NCBI GenBank assembly: GCA_000611775.1
Contig: KK106983.1
Location: 1,388,654 to 1,452,653 of the forward strand
Reading direction: 5' to 3'
Length of the DNA stretch: 64,000 bases
Source: Umbilicaria muhlenbergii
Lineage: Eukaryota; Ascomycota; Lecanoromycetes; Umbilicariales; Umbilicariaceae
How positions within the stretch are numbered: position 1 is the stretch's first letter; every line of letters begins with the position of its first letter. A model generated the notes under the pieces. That model ran no database searches. It was not told the origin of the DNA and saw only the letters and a program-made list of their open reading frames with translations. Below, in pieces: positions 46,175-57,305 of this stretch. The translations under genes and the position numbers were made by a program.

Positions 46175-48300
46175 GATCAAGAGCTCCTTGTCATCATTAT
46201 GATGTTTAAACACTGACATCACTACCTTAAAGGCAGTTGTCATATCATAGAGGTATTAATCAATCATAACAATTTATGAGGATTTATGAATGTAAAGGAA
46301 TTAAATGACAGGCAAGCATGATAAGCAATGAAACTCACTGCTTTTAATTTCAATATTTTACATCAGTTTAAAAAAACCAACCCTGTTAATGTGCTGTTGA
46401 GGTGATCAGACTACAGAGATGTTGAAAAGATGAATGAGATTATGAAGAAATTACTCTCAATACTTCAGAGAAAGTTAATCACTCTTGTGAATATATTCTC
46501 ACTCAGATATGCCCTTATTGTGAGGCAGTTGCTCACAGAGGTGAAGAGAATGATTAAGATTAAAGATCTTAAACTTCAAAAAGAATGCTGAAGGAGTGAC
46601 AGCAAAATATTTACTTATAATGATTATGACATAACTGTGAAACAGCTTAACTCTGTCACTGAAACTGTTGATTGCAAACAACTTATTTCACATGTGATGA
46701 TAAAAGATCTTGTCATTCATGAAATAATTAATGAAAGCCTGAGTTTACCTTTGAGGGATTTGATTTGAATCTTACAAAATGATGATTCATTTGTAGAAAT
46801 GACGTGCAACATTGACTGTACATCAGTGAAGTGCAAGATTAAAGCTGAAAGTTCTTAAAGATTTAACTTTGAAGGCCTTTTATTTCATGAGGAACAAATA
46901 TACATTTTAAAAGAAAAGTCAGTAAGAGCAGAAATCTTGAAACATCATCATGATGATGCCTTGACAGAGCATTTTAGAGTAAAAAGAACTCTTGAATTGA
47001 TTGATTACAAATATTATTGAATTGATATGAGTTAAGATGTTAAAGATTATGTTGCATCATGTGACATCTGTCAAAGGATGAAAGTGCTTAAACATCATTC
47101 TTATGAAAAGCTACAGGTGTTGCCTCAGTTAGAAGAATCATAACAGCAAGTCATGATGAATTTTATCATTAACTTGCTGTTAAATAAGTGCAAGAGTTAC
47201 ATCTATGATGTGATCTTAATGATTATGAATCAGTATATGAAAATGACTCAATATATTCAAATCATGAAAACAGTTACAGCAACAGAGTTGACTGACTTGT
47301 TTTATAAGAAAATTATATGCTGATTTAATGTATTGAAAGAGGTTGTCTCTGATTAAAGATTCATTTTTACAAGCACTTTCTGATCAGAAATGTGTTATTA
47401 TTTAAGAATGAAATATTAATTAAGCACTGCCTTTCACCTGCAGATGAATGAACAGACAGAATAACAGAATCAGATTTTAAAACATTATCTTCATTATTAT
47501 TACTTAAATGAACAAGACAACTGAATGAGCCTTTTATCTTTAACAGAATTCACTTACAATAATGAAATATAAACATCAACAGAGTGTAGCTCTTTTTATG
47601 TCATGTATGCTTATCATTCAGAAGTGAGATTTAAAGTCAAGAATGACTTTAAAAAAAAGGTACCTGCAATAAAAGATTAAATGAAATAATTTCATGACAT
47701 ATGAGAAGTGCTGTCACAATGATGAGAAAATGTAGTTAAATCTCAGGTCAAATATTATGATGTTAAACATAAACTCAAGACTTATAATGTGAGAGACTTA
47801 ATAATGTTATTCATGAAGAACTTATGACAGAAGCACTCAAGCAGAAAGTTATTTCACAAGTTCATTAAATCATTTAAAATACAAGATTTGATTAAGAAAC
47901 AGGCATATCAACTATTTTTATCATCAGATTATTGAATTCACAATGTTTTTCATGTATTCTACTTAAAACTGTATGAGCACTGATATGATGATGAGTCTAC
48001 ACTAACTTTGCAATCATCAGAGTTGATTGATGATGAAGAGAAGTATGAGATTGAAGAAATCTTGAACAAGTGAAAATATCAAAAAAAGATTTGATATAAG
48101 GTAAAGTGAAAGAGATGATCAAAAAAGTATGATTAATAAATTTTTAAAGTGAGATATAAACAGAGCGCATGAAATGCATCTGACATATAAAGCTTTTTTA
48201 AAAGAACAGCAGAGAAAGCATTAATGAAAGTTTAAAAAAAGATTACAGTAAAGACACTTTTTTTTAATTTTCCTCATAAGGTTTTACAGGTTTTATTGAG
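46175..48300 (+). pseudogene. Fossil RNase H, integrase and chromodomain of the divergent gypsy element
   Basis: Continues the RNase H broken at 39330. The integrase zinc-binding domain lies near 46950-47090 (DICQRMK-like), the catalytic core runs to about 47620, and a chromodomain (KYEIEEILNK then YKVK) sits at about 48040-48130. It is recognisably related to the other copies but more diverged. The minus frame 46499-46681 is a shadow. Broken many times. Confidence 0.75.
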
Positions 48301-49978
48301 GCTTAATTAACACACTTATCATTGTGACACACTTTATGAGTGCAGCTGAAACATGATCATGATGACTGAGAAGTGTCAAAGAAGCAATTTCATTATAAAC
48401 TATTTATCACAAATGATTTTAAAAACTCAAAGGTATTTATTTTACATGATGATTTAACATTTCACTTCACCTCACTAAAGCTTCATGTTCAACTCATTGA
48501 GAATATTAACATGAGGTTCATGATCATCATCTTCATCATTATTTAAAAGGTTTGTTAAGTTATTCTGCATTATACTCTTGCCTGATAATTCAAGAAGAAT
48601 AATCAACTTCTTTTTTTCATCTTTCACATGTTGTATACACTTCACCTTCAAGATGATGATCTCAGATTTAACTTATGTTAAGACTTGACAGCACTGTCAT
48701 AAAGTAAAATTCAAAAGAGTTTCAATCATGAATGACATCTTCTTAAGTGCTTAAATCTGTGCAGTAATATTTAAATTTAATGTTTTAATGATGCTTCACA
48801 TGTGCTGAGATGAGCTTTTCTTAACAACTTGATCATGAGGATCTGCAGAGCTGCTGATCTCATCATCAGCATTAATATTTTAAGCATTCAGAAGAACTTC
48901 ATCATCATTCTTCTCAACATCACTGAGCACTGAGCTGTTGACATGATTCTGTCATTCAGTCACAGGCTCTGTCATGAGGGCTAAATTATTTTAATTGAGT
49001 GTCAGTTGATATCTTAAAAAAATGTCAGGAAAGTGACAGCACAAATACTTAATAATGAAATACATCATAAATACTTTTCAACACCTTGTTGATATGATAT
49101 CATTCTTTTAGCATCAACAGAGAGATGTTCAATATTAATGTTAACTTTTTGTGTAAGCTGTGCTGCTCAATGATTCTCAGATGAGTCTTCACATCTTTTA
49201 TGTATATGCATTAATGCTTCATCAGCTCATCAGCGCTCATCTGATGAATTTCATCATTAAGCTCAGGGTCATTGATGCAGATTAACAGAGTGTGAAGGTT
49301 GACTACTTCAGAGAAAAACTTCACAGGCACCTGAACTCTTCAGTGTTTACTCAACATCTTTAAATGCATGATATACTTGTTCACAATACTTTCACTTTTC
49401 TGAGCAGCACATACAATGTTGATTCTTCTGAACATCACACATTAAATTCAGCTCTTTAGCAATCTGCTTTAAATAATGAAGACATCATAATTCTTTCTGA
49501 TGAGGTGCTGAACCTGCACTACACTTAATGATCAAGGGTGAAGGAGCTTACAAACATGTTAATAACATCAGATAAACATCAGGTGAAACTTACAAGTTAT
49601 GTCATCATTTGATAAATTAAATACTCTGAGATGATTTCAGATATTCAAATTCAATGACAAGGACTGATGAAGGTGATTTAAGATGTTATTAATGATAAAA
49701 CATCATCATTGAGGGGATAAACATGAAGGTTGTTGAGGTTGAGAAACTTCATGACAGCAAATTCATTTATCACTGACCTGAATTAGTGCTGAATATTCAC
49801 AACACATATGTCAGCAAATTTATTTATCATCAATGACACAAGCCTGAATTAAGGTCATAGCATTCACAAGGAGGTGACAACCTCATATTATTAAAATATC
49901 AGCTATCAGCTGTTACATCATATACTGTGATATAAGGCAAATGACGCTGAAGGGTCAGCGCATAAGGGAGGAGGCAAT
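48300..49978. other. Unique 3' region of the divergent gypsy element
   Basis: About 1.7 kb between chromodomain and LTR, with no similarity by eye to the 3' regions of the 228-bp-LTR copies. On the minus strand there are charged, acidic stretches (NDEDDDHEPHVNILN near 48480-48540) and a Cys-containing patch near 49380-49520, reminiscent in composition of the antisense gene of the other copies but without the same motif. It could be a diverged or different antisense gene. The end (about 49961-49978) is a purine tract AAGGGAGGAGGCAAT. Confidence 0.4.
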
Positions 49979-50184
49979 TGTCATGATATAATAACACATC
50001 AAGACTGACGCTTCTTAAGTGACTTGACAGTGCACATAATAAAACTCTGCATCACTCCTTCTTTCACTCCTTAGTTATTAGTTTTATATAGTTAAGATCA
50101 TATAACCTCTATACATTTATATCTCATGCTGCCACATACCTCAACTATACTTCCCTTTCTAGTAAGGGACGCTATAGTCTCACA
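49979..50184 (+). repeat. 3' LTR (206 bp) of the divergent gypsy element
   Basis: Starts TGTCATGATATAA and ends AGTCTCACA. The last 150 bp or so match the 228 bp family LTR, while the first 50-60 bp are different and shorter. It keeps several CpGs near its end. Confidence 0.85.
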
Positions 50185-50195
50185 CATATCTCACA

Positions 50196-50592
50196 GGGCA
50201 ACACCGCACTATAGGCAACACTGCACCCCCCCATTTCACCAATTGAGCTGTAAATTTCAATCTAAATAAGGAACTTTGAAGCTTTACATTATAATTTATA
50301 ACAGAGCTGTAGGATTCTATGCATTTCAGCACCTCTGAGGCTGCTTTTGCTGTGACAACTGCAGTCTTTACAATCTGCTTCTTCTCTTTATCCTGCAGCT
50401 GTTTTGACTTCCTAGCCTGTGTCTCTAGCTGCTTTCTGAATTTGTAAGAGTGTTATTATAGGTCTCAATGACCTTCAGAATATGCACTTCTTTCTTCATT
50501 GAATGCATACAATTATGGTGGAGAAACGGGTAATCTCAATAGTTGAGGGGGGGGGGGGGGGGTGCGGCGTTGCCTATAGTGCGGCGTTGCCC
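50196..50592 (-). mobile_element. MITE-like DNA element, 397 bp, 37-bp terminal inverted repeats
   Basis: The ends GGGCAACACCGCACTATAGG... (50196-50232) and its reverse complement (50556-50592) form inverted repeats of about 37 bp with three transition differences. Each TIR holds two direct copies of GGCAAC(A/G)CYGCA. The AT-changed version is the end touching the decayed LTR. A 16-base G run (50547-50562) abuts the right TIR. On the minus strand a frame of about 85 codons (from about 50440 leftward) is Lys/Gln-rich at first (KQLETQARKSKQLQDKEKK) and reads on into the TIR. Just upstream, another frame has MKKEVHILKVIETYNN. Such tails are common at the C-terminus of fungal pogo-like transposases, so this may be an internally deleted derivative (inference). 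No clear target duplication. Confidence 0.72.
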
Positions 50593-50959
50593 CGTGGACT
50601 ACGTTACAGCAATTGAAGACTACTCAGTGTGAATAACCTCATGACATGTACCCCTTGACTGCCGTTGATCACTAGAATTCTGTTCACGGGTCAGCGTCTC
50701 TGTTCAAAGACTATGAAGCGCTTGAAGCAAAGTTTCCAAGTCACTCAAGGCCTGCTCAAGGGTACAGCAGTGCCAGGAGGCTTGCAACAAATGCAATACA
50801 CCTGCTTCAACCTGAGAGCACCTATTGACTTTGATACTACTACATTAAGTCTAGCCCCGGATTATCTATTATTCCGAGACGCTACGTACGTAGTACTACA
50901 TTACAAAGAAACTGCTAAACGCCCCAATTGAGTCAGCCCATTATGCCGTAATAATGCAC
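50593..50959. other. Island sequence without a recognised gene
   Basis: GC-normal sequence between the MITE and the dehydrogenase fragment. An 88-codon + frame (50665-50931) reads through most of it (MITRILFTGQRL... to KETAKRPN) but shows no known domain. No repeat signature or RIP-like decay is seen. Confidence 0.35.
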
Positions 50960-52178
50960 AAAAGCATTGGGCTACCCCACCTTTTGTGCAAACAACTGGC
51001 CGCCGCGCAGATTGATTGTTTTCTCCATAAGCGCCCCAATTGGGAATTGGTTGGAAGTGAAAAAGAAATCTCCAATCAACGCAATGTTGCCGGCCTTTCG
51101 AGTCGCCCTAATCACATGGGTAATCATGTCTGATTGGTCGCCTTCTACGCCTGCACCAACGTGGGAATACGCTCACGGAGAGGGATAGGGACTTTACCTA
51201 TGGCCCTCACGGTGGTTTGTAGCCAGCTTTGCGCGCTTCTAAACCCGCTCGCCTCGGTACCCTTATCGAGCCCATGCGGCTCTTGCTGCAGGATATAGTC
51301 CGAAACGCTCTCATGTTTGCTAACGTCGATGCCAATGCATCCAAAAACTCTCAGCAATTTTCAACCTTTCTGGGTCTGGGTCGACGGCATAGACTTTCTT
51401 CGCTCCTCTGAAGAAGCTGAGTTTAGGGATACTGAGCCCTATCGGCCCACGTCCCCAAACACCAACCACGTCGCCTTTGCCGACTTCGGCCAACTCGCAG
51501 CCATGCCAGGCGGTGGTCGCCACGTCCGCAAGCACGAGCGATTTTTTGGGAGAGACGCCTTCCTTCGGTGCCTTCACAAGCACGATATCAGCGTTGGGCA
51601 CGCGGCAGTATTCAGCCTGGTTTCCCGGGTATCCTCCTGTAAGATGGGTGTAGCCGAAAATCCCCGAGAGGCGGTGACCCCTTTGCAAACTGTTTGTGAG
51701 CAAAACTAGGCTGCAGTCAATCAGACAGAACGTATAGGCGATCCATTTCCTTGGTCGGATTGGTCCTATCGCATAGGAAGTACTCCTGCAAGCATAAACC
51801 CATCAGTCATTTGCGCAGCCGCTGTGGATGGTCAAGACTGACTTGACGCTTGCAATAAAAGCATTCACCGCAAGCAATGACGGGAAGGATGATGACTCTA
51901 CCTCCCTTCTGAACACTCTTCACTTCTGGGCCAATGTCATCCACAATTCCAATAGCCTCATGACCCATGATATCGCCCTTCTGCATGGCTGAGTCCAACT
52001 CGCCCGTGTCTGGCGTTACATGACACCGTCAGAAATCCCACGATGCTGCGTTATTGTCGGCGAACACTTAAAACTCACACATGTGTAGATCGGATCCGCA
52101 TATAGTGCAGTGGGTGGTTTTAATGATTGCGTCTTTGGGGGCCGTAATCATTGGCTTGGGAACGGAGTTGACTGCCAT
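50960..52178 (-). pseudogene. Zinc-dependent alcohol dehydrogenase (MDR family), 3'-truncated and frame-broken
   Basis: Medium-chain dehydrogenases oxidise alcohols or aldehyde adducts with NAD(P) in the cytosol. The start at 52178 gives MAVNSVPKPMITAPKDAIIK and the catalytic-zinc motif CTICGSDLH. Intron 1 is 52010-52078 (GTGAGT...CCAG), rejoining as LHM-Y-TGELDSAMQ. Then come GDIMGHEAIG, DDIGPEV and IACGECFYCK. Intron 2 is 51786-51842 (GTCAGT...TGCAG), after which EYFLCD supplies the last structural-zinc Cys. Next are FGYTHLTGGYPG, AEYCRVPNADIVL, the nucleotide-binding GVWGRGPIG and the KVYAVD strand. One frame shift lies at a T run near 51345 and another near 51160; a third problem lies near 51670-51735. 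The sequence ends after GGQLFAQK at about 50965, so the C-terminal 50-60 residues are missing. Base composition is normal with no RIP-like bias. Probably a dead or partial copy. Confidence 0.85.
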
Positions 52179-52330
52179 GGTTTTTGCTCTTATATATTGA
52201 CACGCGAGCATCTTCTCCTTTGGGTCTTCCTTGTACATTGTGTTGTATACGGGTCTGGCTAAGTCCAGCGGAACGTATATAAATTGTTTTTGGGACTTTC
52301 TACGGCATTGGCTCTACGTACGCTGGAACT
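52179..52330 (-). promoter_or_regulatory. Upstream region of the dehydrogenase, with TATA-like boxes
   Basis: On the minus strand a TATATAAG box lies about 10-20 bp before the ATG (52189-52196) and a TTTATATACG box about 100 bp before it (near 52276-52285). The second is at a more usual fungal distance. No experimental support; assignment by position only. Confidence 0.35.
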
Positions 52331-53183
52331 TCACTCATGATGACAGATATCAACCTTCGACAATCATAGTGTGGTGATATGGGAGCTTAGTAGGGTTCTA
52401 TTTGTTCGAGAGGGAAAAAAAGAGGTGGACCCCGCTGTGTTTAATGAGAAACGAGCCTATTGACTTGTCTAGCGAAAGAGTCCTCAGTCTCCGTAGATTC
52501 CGATTAGTATTTCAGTCTTCAGGGTTGAACATCACGATGCGTTACCCTACCGCTCCAGTAAGATTCGTGTGGGAGCCAAAGATCCATCAAACAATAGGTT
52601 GACGTGACTATGAGGTACTACGCAGTGTGTTGGCAATAAGAACAGAATGACGGGTAGCTTACCAATCAACCTTGGGCGGAACGCAGTCCCGCCACTCATT
52701 CTGCGGCAACGGTTGAGTGTGCCACCCCTTCCGGGATCACCTCGGTTGCGGATGGCTGGATGGGTTGATATTAGTGACACTGAGTAGCGCCTGTGCGGCA
52801 ATAGCTTGCTCAACTGCCGCGTGAAGAATCGTAATCGTTGAATTCCAGCGCTGTCGGCTCTCAGCAGTCGCCTATTGGGGTTGATGTCGGGGTTGAATAT
52901 CAAGGGAGGGTTCAGGGTTTAGGGTTTTCAGGGTCCAGGCAGTCACGGTGTAGGCCCTGACAATGGTTTCACAAGTAGTGGCTTATGTGCAGTATTTGAG
53001 TGATATGTAGAATGTCAAGTGCAAACTAGCTACTGAAGCCAGCTATGTAAGAATGCTGATGTAATCAGCTCACAGGCTTCCCCCCTCACCCTATCTCAAA
53101 TGTAGGGAATTTCAATGCCAATAACAAGGAGCAACAAACAGCAGCAACAAAGCATGAAGCATAACTCATTCATAAGTAATCCC
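52331..53183. other. CpG-bearing island flank without a recognised gene
   Basis: GC-normal sequence with frames on both strands (for example 52402-52602 + and 52547-52903 -) that show no domain, no convincing start context and conflicting orientation. Near 52910-52935 there is a short GGGTTTAGGGTTTTCAGGG run. From about 53040 composition shifts to the AT-rich, decayed type. Confidence 0.4.
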
Positions 53184-53741
53184 TCAAAAGCAAAGACTCA
53201 CTGCTGTCATAGGCTTGATCTCAGCATCTGAGAAGACATATTCTGGCTCATCCTCAGTATCATGAGGAGGTAGAATGAGACAATCTTCTTCTTCTGCATT
53301 GATGTTGAGGTTGAGTAATTGTTGAGCATCACTCATCATGTACTGATTCTGTTTCAGCTCAATGAGTGTGTCCTGAGGATTAATTGTGACTGTTGATGTG
53401 TCACTCATATTCATGAGCATGTGCATAAATCCTTCACTCATGATTTTAAACTTCAGAATTTGAAAATGAGACTGCAGATCCTGATGCTTTTCTTGAAGAG
53501 ATTCAAGCTTTGCTGCTGATGTTGTGATGATGTTCCTCAGAGAGAAGTTCTCTTCAATAAGAGCTGCATTTGCTGTATTGAAGAGCTTTGACATCTCTCT
53601 CTTCATCTTTGTCATCACTACATGTCTCTTCACTGACTGCTTAATCATTTTAATGACATTCTTTCTTTTCTTAAACATCTGAACTTTCTTTCCTCTGATC
53701 TCTTTGATCTCAGAGATTAAATCCTTGTTGATCTTGATCAT
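53184..53741 (-). CDS. 185-residue coiled-coil protein, unknown family
   Basis: The longest open frame in the window. Residues 1-50 are Lys/Arg-rich (KEIRGKKVQMFKKRKN, then KQSVKRHV). Residues 50-105 form a predicted coiled coil (FNTANAALIEENFSLRN then LESLQEKHQDLQSHFQ). Residues 145-175 are acidic (AEEEDCLILPPHDTEDEPEY). A helical, basic-then-acidic C-terminus of this kind is seen in several fungal transposases, but no catalytic motif is present to prove it. Coding-like sequence seems to continue to the right in other frames (FKKMLQSEGGRVISN near 53790-53835), so this is probably the C-terminal part of a larger broken protein. It may be the 3' gene of the fossil to its right or a separate element. 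Confidence 0.4.
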   Translation of the reverse strand: MIKINKDLISEIKEIRGKKVQMFKKRKNVIKMIKQSVKRHVVMTKMKREMSKLFNTANAALIEENFSLRNIITTSAAKLESLQEKHQDLQSHFQILKFKIMSEGFMHMLMNMSDTSTVTINPQDTLIELKQNQYMMSDAQQLLNLNINAEEEDCLILPPHDTEDEPEYVFSDAEIKPMTAVSLCF

Positions 53742-54186
53742 GTAATAAGTACAGCAACTTCTTCTTGATTACATTGCTGATCACCCTTCCTCCCTCAGAT
53801 TGCAGCATCTTTTTAAATCAGTCATTTGTGACTGCATGAATGTTTTTAATTTGCTTCTTCTTCCTGACCCTGATCATCTTTTCTTCAAAGAACCTCAGCA
53901 ATTCCCTTTTAGTCTTTCATCAGTCAACATTGTTGATAACCTTCTGCAAGTTGAAATCTGTCATCAGATGCTTCTCAGACTGATTCTTCACTTTCACAAG
54001 TCTTCAGTATTTCTTATATCAAATCCCTTTTCAATTAAAACAGTATGACGTGATCTTATACTTCATGATTCATGATTTGTCCTTTGAGAGGGTGACTAAT
54101 TTCATGTTGAAGAGGTGCTGATCATGTGAAACATTTCACTTCAGATTTGACATCATCTTCTTTTGCTTTAACAGTGTCTTGTGTTT

Positions 54187-54690
54187 TCATTTCTTTGATA
54201 TTTGACTTTCACTTATGAGCTCATTGACATCAACTGATTCCTTTAAGCTGCTGTTATCAATGTTTTTTAACTTCAGAATATCAGACACATCCTTTGACAG
54301 TTTAACTGTGAACTTCTTAAAAATCTCAGGAGAAAACAAAAAAGATACATTTACATTCTGTTTAATCATTTCATACTCATTCTGAACATGTGTTATTAAT
54401 TTTTTTAAAGCAGTTGCTGCCTTCATGATCTTGAGTTTTTTTATTAATTTACTTGGCTGATTCTGCTCCTGATTACATTTTTTATTTAATTTAATGCCTG
54501 TGACCTGACTTCCTGCTTTAACATTAATGTTTACATGATTTTTTAATCCTTCCTCACTGAACACCTCTGTTACATCAGCAAATGCTGACATACTTTTCTT
54601 GCTTACTCTGTTTTCATCAGTGTACTCATGCTCTTCTCTCATATTTTCATTATTCAGGGCATTCACTCCCTCTGTATTATCTCTCATCAC
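54187..54690 (-). CDS. 167-residue charged protein, unknown family
   Basis: Open frame from an ATG at 54690. Residues 1-30 are acidic (NNENMREEHEYTDEN), then mixed, with a basic Lys-rich centre (KLIKKLKIMKAATALKKL around residues 82-100) and a helical end (LSKDVSDILKLKN). No motif is recognised and no signal peptide or membrane span is visible. It is followed on the same strand by broken coding-like sequence and then the 53184-53741 frame, so both may be fragments of one gene of a mobile element. RIP-like context. Confidence 0.35.
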   Translation of the reverse strand: MMRDNTEGVNALNNENMREEHEYTDENRVSKKSMSAFADVTEVFSEEGLKNHVNINVKAGSQVTGIKLNKKCNQEQNQPSKLIKKLKIMKAATALKKLITHVQNEYEMIKQNVNVSFLFSPEIFKKFTVKLSKDVSDILKLKNIDNSSLKESVDVNELISESQISKK

Positions 54691-55900
54691 TTCTTGATAT
54701 GCTTTTACTTTAAATCAGAAAGCTGACTTCCTGCTGTAAGCTGTAATGTTTAAGAATTTATGATTTCAAGTGCACTGCCTGCTTGAGCGCAGTTCAGAGC
54801 TTTGAACATGATTTGAACTTCAGAAGAGAAAGTTATCCTTATAATATTTTAAGCTGATGATAAAGTATTGAGTCAGAGTGATAAGTTGAGTGAGGTCTGA
54901 CCTGATCTCAGATATTATGATATGAGACAGTTTTGATATGAACTGTGCTCAAGTCAAAAGATTCAACTGCTTCAATGATGATTTTAATGATGATAATGAC
55001 ATGTCTTTCTGATTTTAGCAATTTAATCTGCTCTTCATGATGCACAAACACATGATGGTGAATTATGATGAGTACATAAGAAGAATGAAGATGTGATGAT
55101 GATTCTCACATTATTATTATTATCACAGGCTGAGTGAATGACTTCTGCTTCATGATGAAGAAAAGAAGTGAAAAATGATGAAGACTGTTTTCATTCAAAC
55201 TTCATTATCTTTCTGTTTCATTTTCATCACTTTTTTAATGACTTTTTATCATATGATTGTACCCCGCTTCTGATGTGAACATCATACTGATACACAGTTG
55301 CTTTCAAGACATGTCATGATTATCAACTGCATGTTTGCTGCATGTATCATTGAATTCACCTCTTGCATCATATTCACTTCTTCATCATTTTCTTTCCTTC
55401 AATTTGCTTTCTCATTTCCTTCAGAAGCTCACTCCTCAGAGTTTTAAACACTGTTAAGAACTCTCTCTTATGATAAGTAATTTCATATGAGGGGATTTAA
55501 GTGAGTGTGTAGTTTCTTAATGAAGTGCTTCATTGAGTGTGAGTGCATCTCAACATCTCTGTCACTTTCTCTCAGCCTGTCCTCATATTCAGGCCTTCAG
55601 ATATGCCTCTGTAATAATGCTTTGTGACTGTCATACTCATTATGACAGGTAGTCAGTAATTAAGGTGATGATAAATGCTTCACTCATGATGTATATTTCT
55701 TCTGCCATTACTGCTTTCTTTTTCTCAAGGTTAATGCTCATCACATTACTTTACTACCTCTGTTGAACACCTCTGTTCATTATCTTTCTTCAATCATACG
55801 CTGAATATTCACCGCTTTGAATTTTCAGAACACTCAGTTCAGTTCATCATCATATGTATCAATCAGGAAATTGAAAGATATTCTTTTTCATTAATCTTCT
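54691..55900. other. Decayed stretch without a recognised gene
   Basis: CpG-poor, T/C-rich on the + strand. Minus-strand readings are Lys/Glu-rich in short runs, but no motif is seen. Probably the 3' region of the fossil that starts at 58030. Confidence 0.4.
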
Positions 55901-57291
55901 GTGAGGATGTTTGAAAGCTCTTCTTTTTTCTCCTCATCTTGTGTGTTAACTCTTTTATCTTTTTTCTTCTCTTTTAAGTTTCTTACCTTCTTGATGAGCT
56001 TCTGTTTCTTTGCTTTCACCTTCTGCTTTCACTCATTAAGGATTTAAATATTCATTTGATGCTGTTGCTTCTTGTTTATAATTGTCATCATTCTTTATTC
56101 TCTCAACACTGCCTCATGCTTCTTCTGTTTAATAAAGAGCTTCATGTCATTAATGTGATACTTATCTTTTTCCTTTCAGGTGTGCAAGTCTGTGAGTTAA
56201 ATTAATCTCTCATTGTTGAATTTTTTTATAATTTCATATGAGTCTTCTTATTTATTTTTTAGTTTATGGCTTTTCTGATCTTTAAGTCATAATTACTTTA
56301 ATAGAATTAAGTCTTTTTTCTTTAATGAGAGTTTATTGATATCTGTTCATTCTGTTAAATGCTGTGAATTCCTCAACTTCTTCTTCAGGGATGCTGTCTT
56401 AATTTCATTCAGAATAATGAGTCATGTTTTAAAATTTATCTTCTCTCTAGACATGTTTGCATCTGACATCAAATTAATGACATTCATGATTATGACTCTG
56501 CCTCTCACATCATCTTCAAATTCTGTTAACTCATCATTGTATCATGATTGAAACTCAAACATTAACTGTGCTGAGTTATATTCATGTGTTCAGATAATCC
56601 TGAAATTCATATCTTGAACTGCTGATTTGATACATTTATTTCACTTAAAGATCATTTTAAGCTTTTGTTGAATGATTAACTTAATCTGTTTAATCATCTC
56701 CTGAACGTAATACTCTGCTAAATTAATTAATTATGAGTGAGTGATTGAGGCTTAAATCTGCTTAACATCATTCTCTTTTAATGCTTTTTTAAAAAATCAT
56801 TGAAAATGACTTCTGTTATTATTGTACACAACTCACGGCCACTCATAGTTGTTGATGACACTGAACATAAACAACTTTTTGATGTTAATTGAATTCACTT
56901 CTGTCACTGCTTCTGCAAACATTCACTTCATCATGTAATCTACAGTCAAACAGATGAACCGTGCCTTAAACTTCATGATGAGGGATATCAGTTCAATATA
57001 ATTAATTCTCAGCATATTCATCAGTTGAATAAACAAGACTGAAAGAAGTTTTTTACTCAATCATAGTGATTTTAGCATCTGGCATGTTGAACATGTTTTA
57101 CAGAATTTCATAATATCTTTAGTCCTTGTTGATCAATAAAACTGTTTAATACACTGTTGAATTGTGATGTCCTCTGCAAAATGCTCATGAGCATCATGAA
57201 GAAGTTGCAGTGCACATGTGACCTCTCTTGAGTGCAAGCATCTGCTTAGCTTTCTTTGTCATTCCTTGAATGTGTAACAGGTGATGTCATA
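55901..57291 (-). pseudogene. Fossil integrase and following coiled coil
   Basis: The zinc-binding domain shows HDAHEHFAEDI-like and CKTCSTCQ-like blocks (57250-57090). The core shows SPSSWK, ICLTVDYM.KWMFAEAV (about 56960-56900) and a VYNNN-type block near 56825 where VYTDNG is usual. The C-terminal region has a 71-codon + shadow at 56336-56551. Beyond 56100 the reading is Lys/Glu-rich and helical. Broken many times. Confidence 0.65.
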
Positions 57292-57305
57292 GTGATTGAA
57301 GTGAT

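Larger units (their letters stand above)
38295..50184 (+). mobile_element. Divergent gypsy fossil with 206 bp LTR, truncated, carrying a younger copy
   Basis: The element's own parts are 38295-39330 (RT and start of RNase H) and 46170-50184 (RNase H, integrase, chromodomain, long unique 3' region, LTR). Gag and the 5' LTR are absent because the left side was replaced by the insertion at 25608-38294. Its LTR (49979-50184) shares the right two-thirds of the 228 bp family LTR but has a shorter, different left part. Its 3' region is unlike the other copies, so it is a distinct subfamily. Broken many times. Confidence 0.8.

Noticed and set aside
51317-51709. A 130-codon + frame in the island
   Set aside because: It lies opposite to recognisable dehydrogenase coding sequence and is a shadow of it.
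52547-52903. A 118-codon minus frame in the island
   Set aside because: Arg/Pro-rich with no domain; other frames of similar length overlap it. No support as a gene.
52910-52935. GGGTTTAGGGTTTTCAGGG as a telomere-like repeat
   Set aside because: Only one or two imperfect units; no array, so chance is sufficient.
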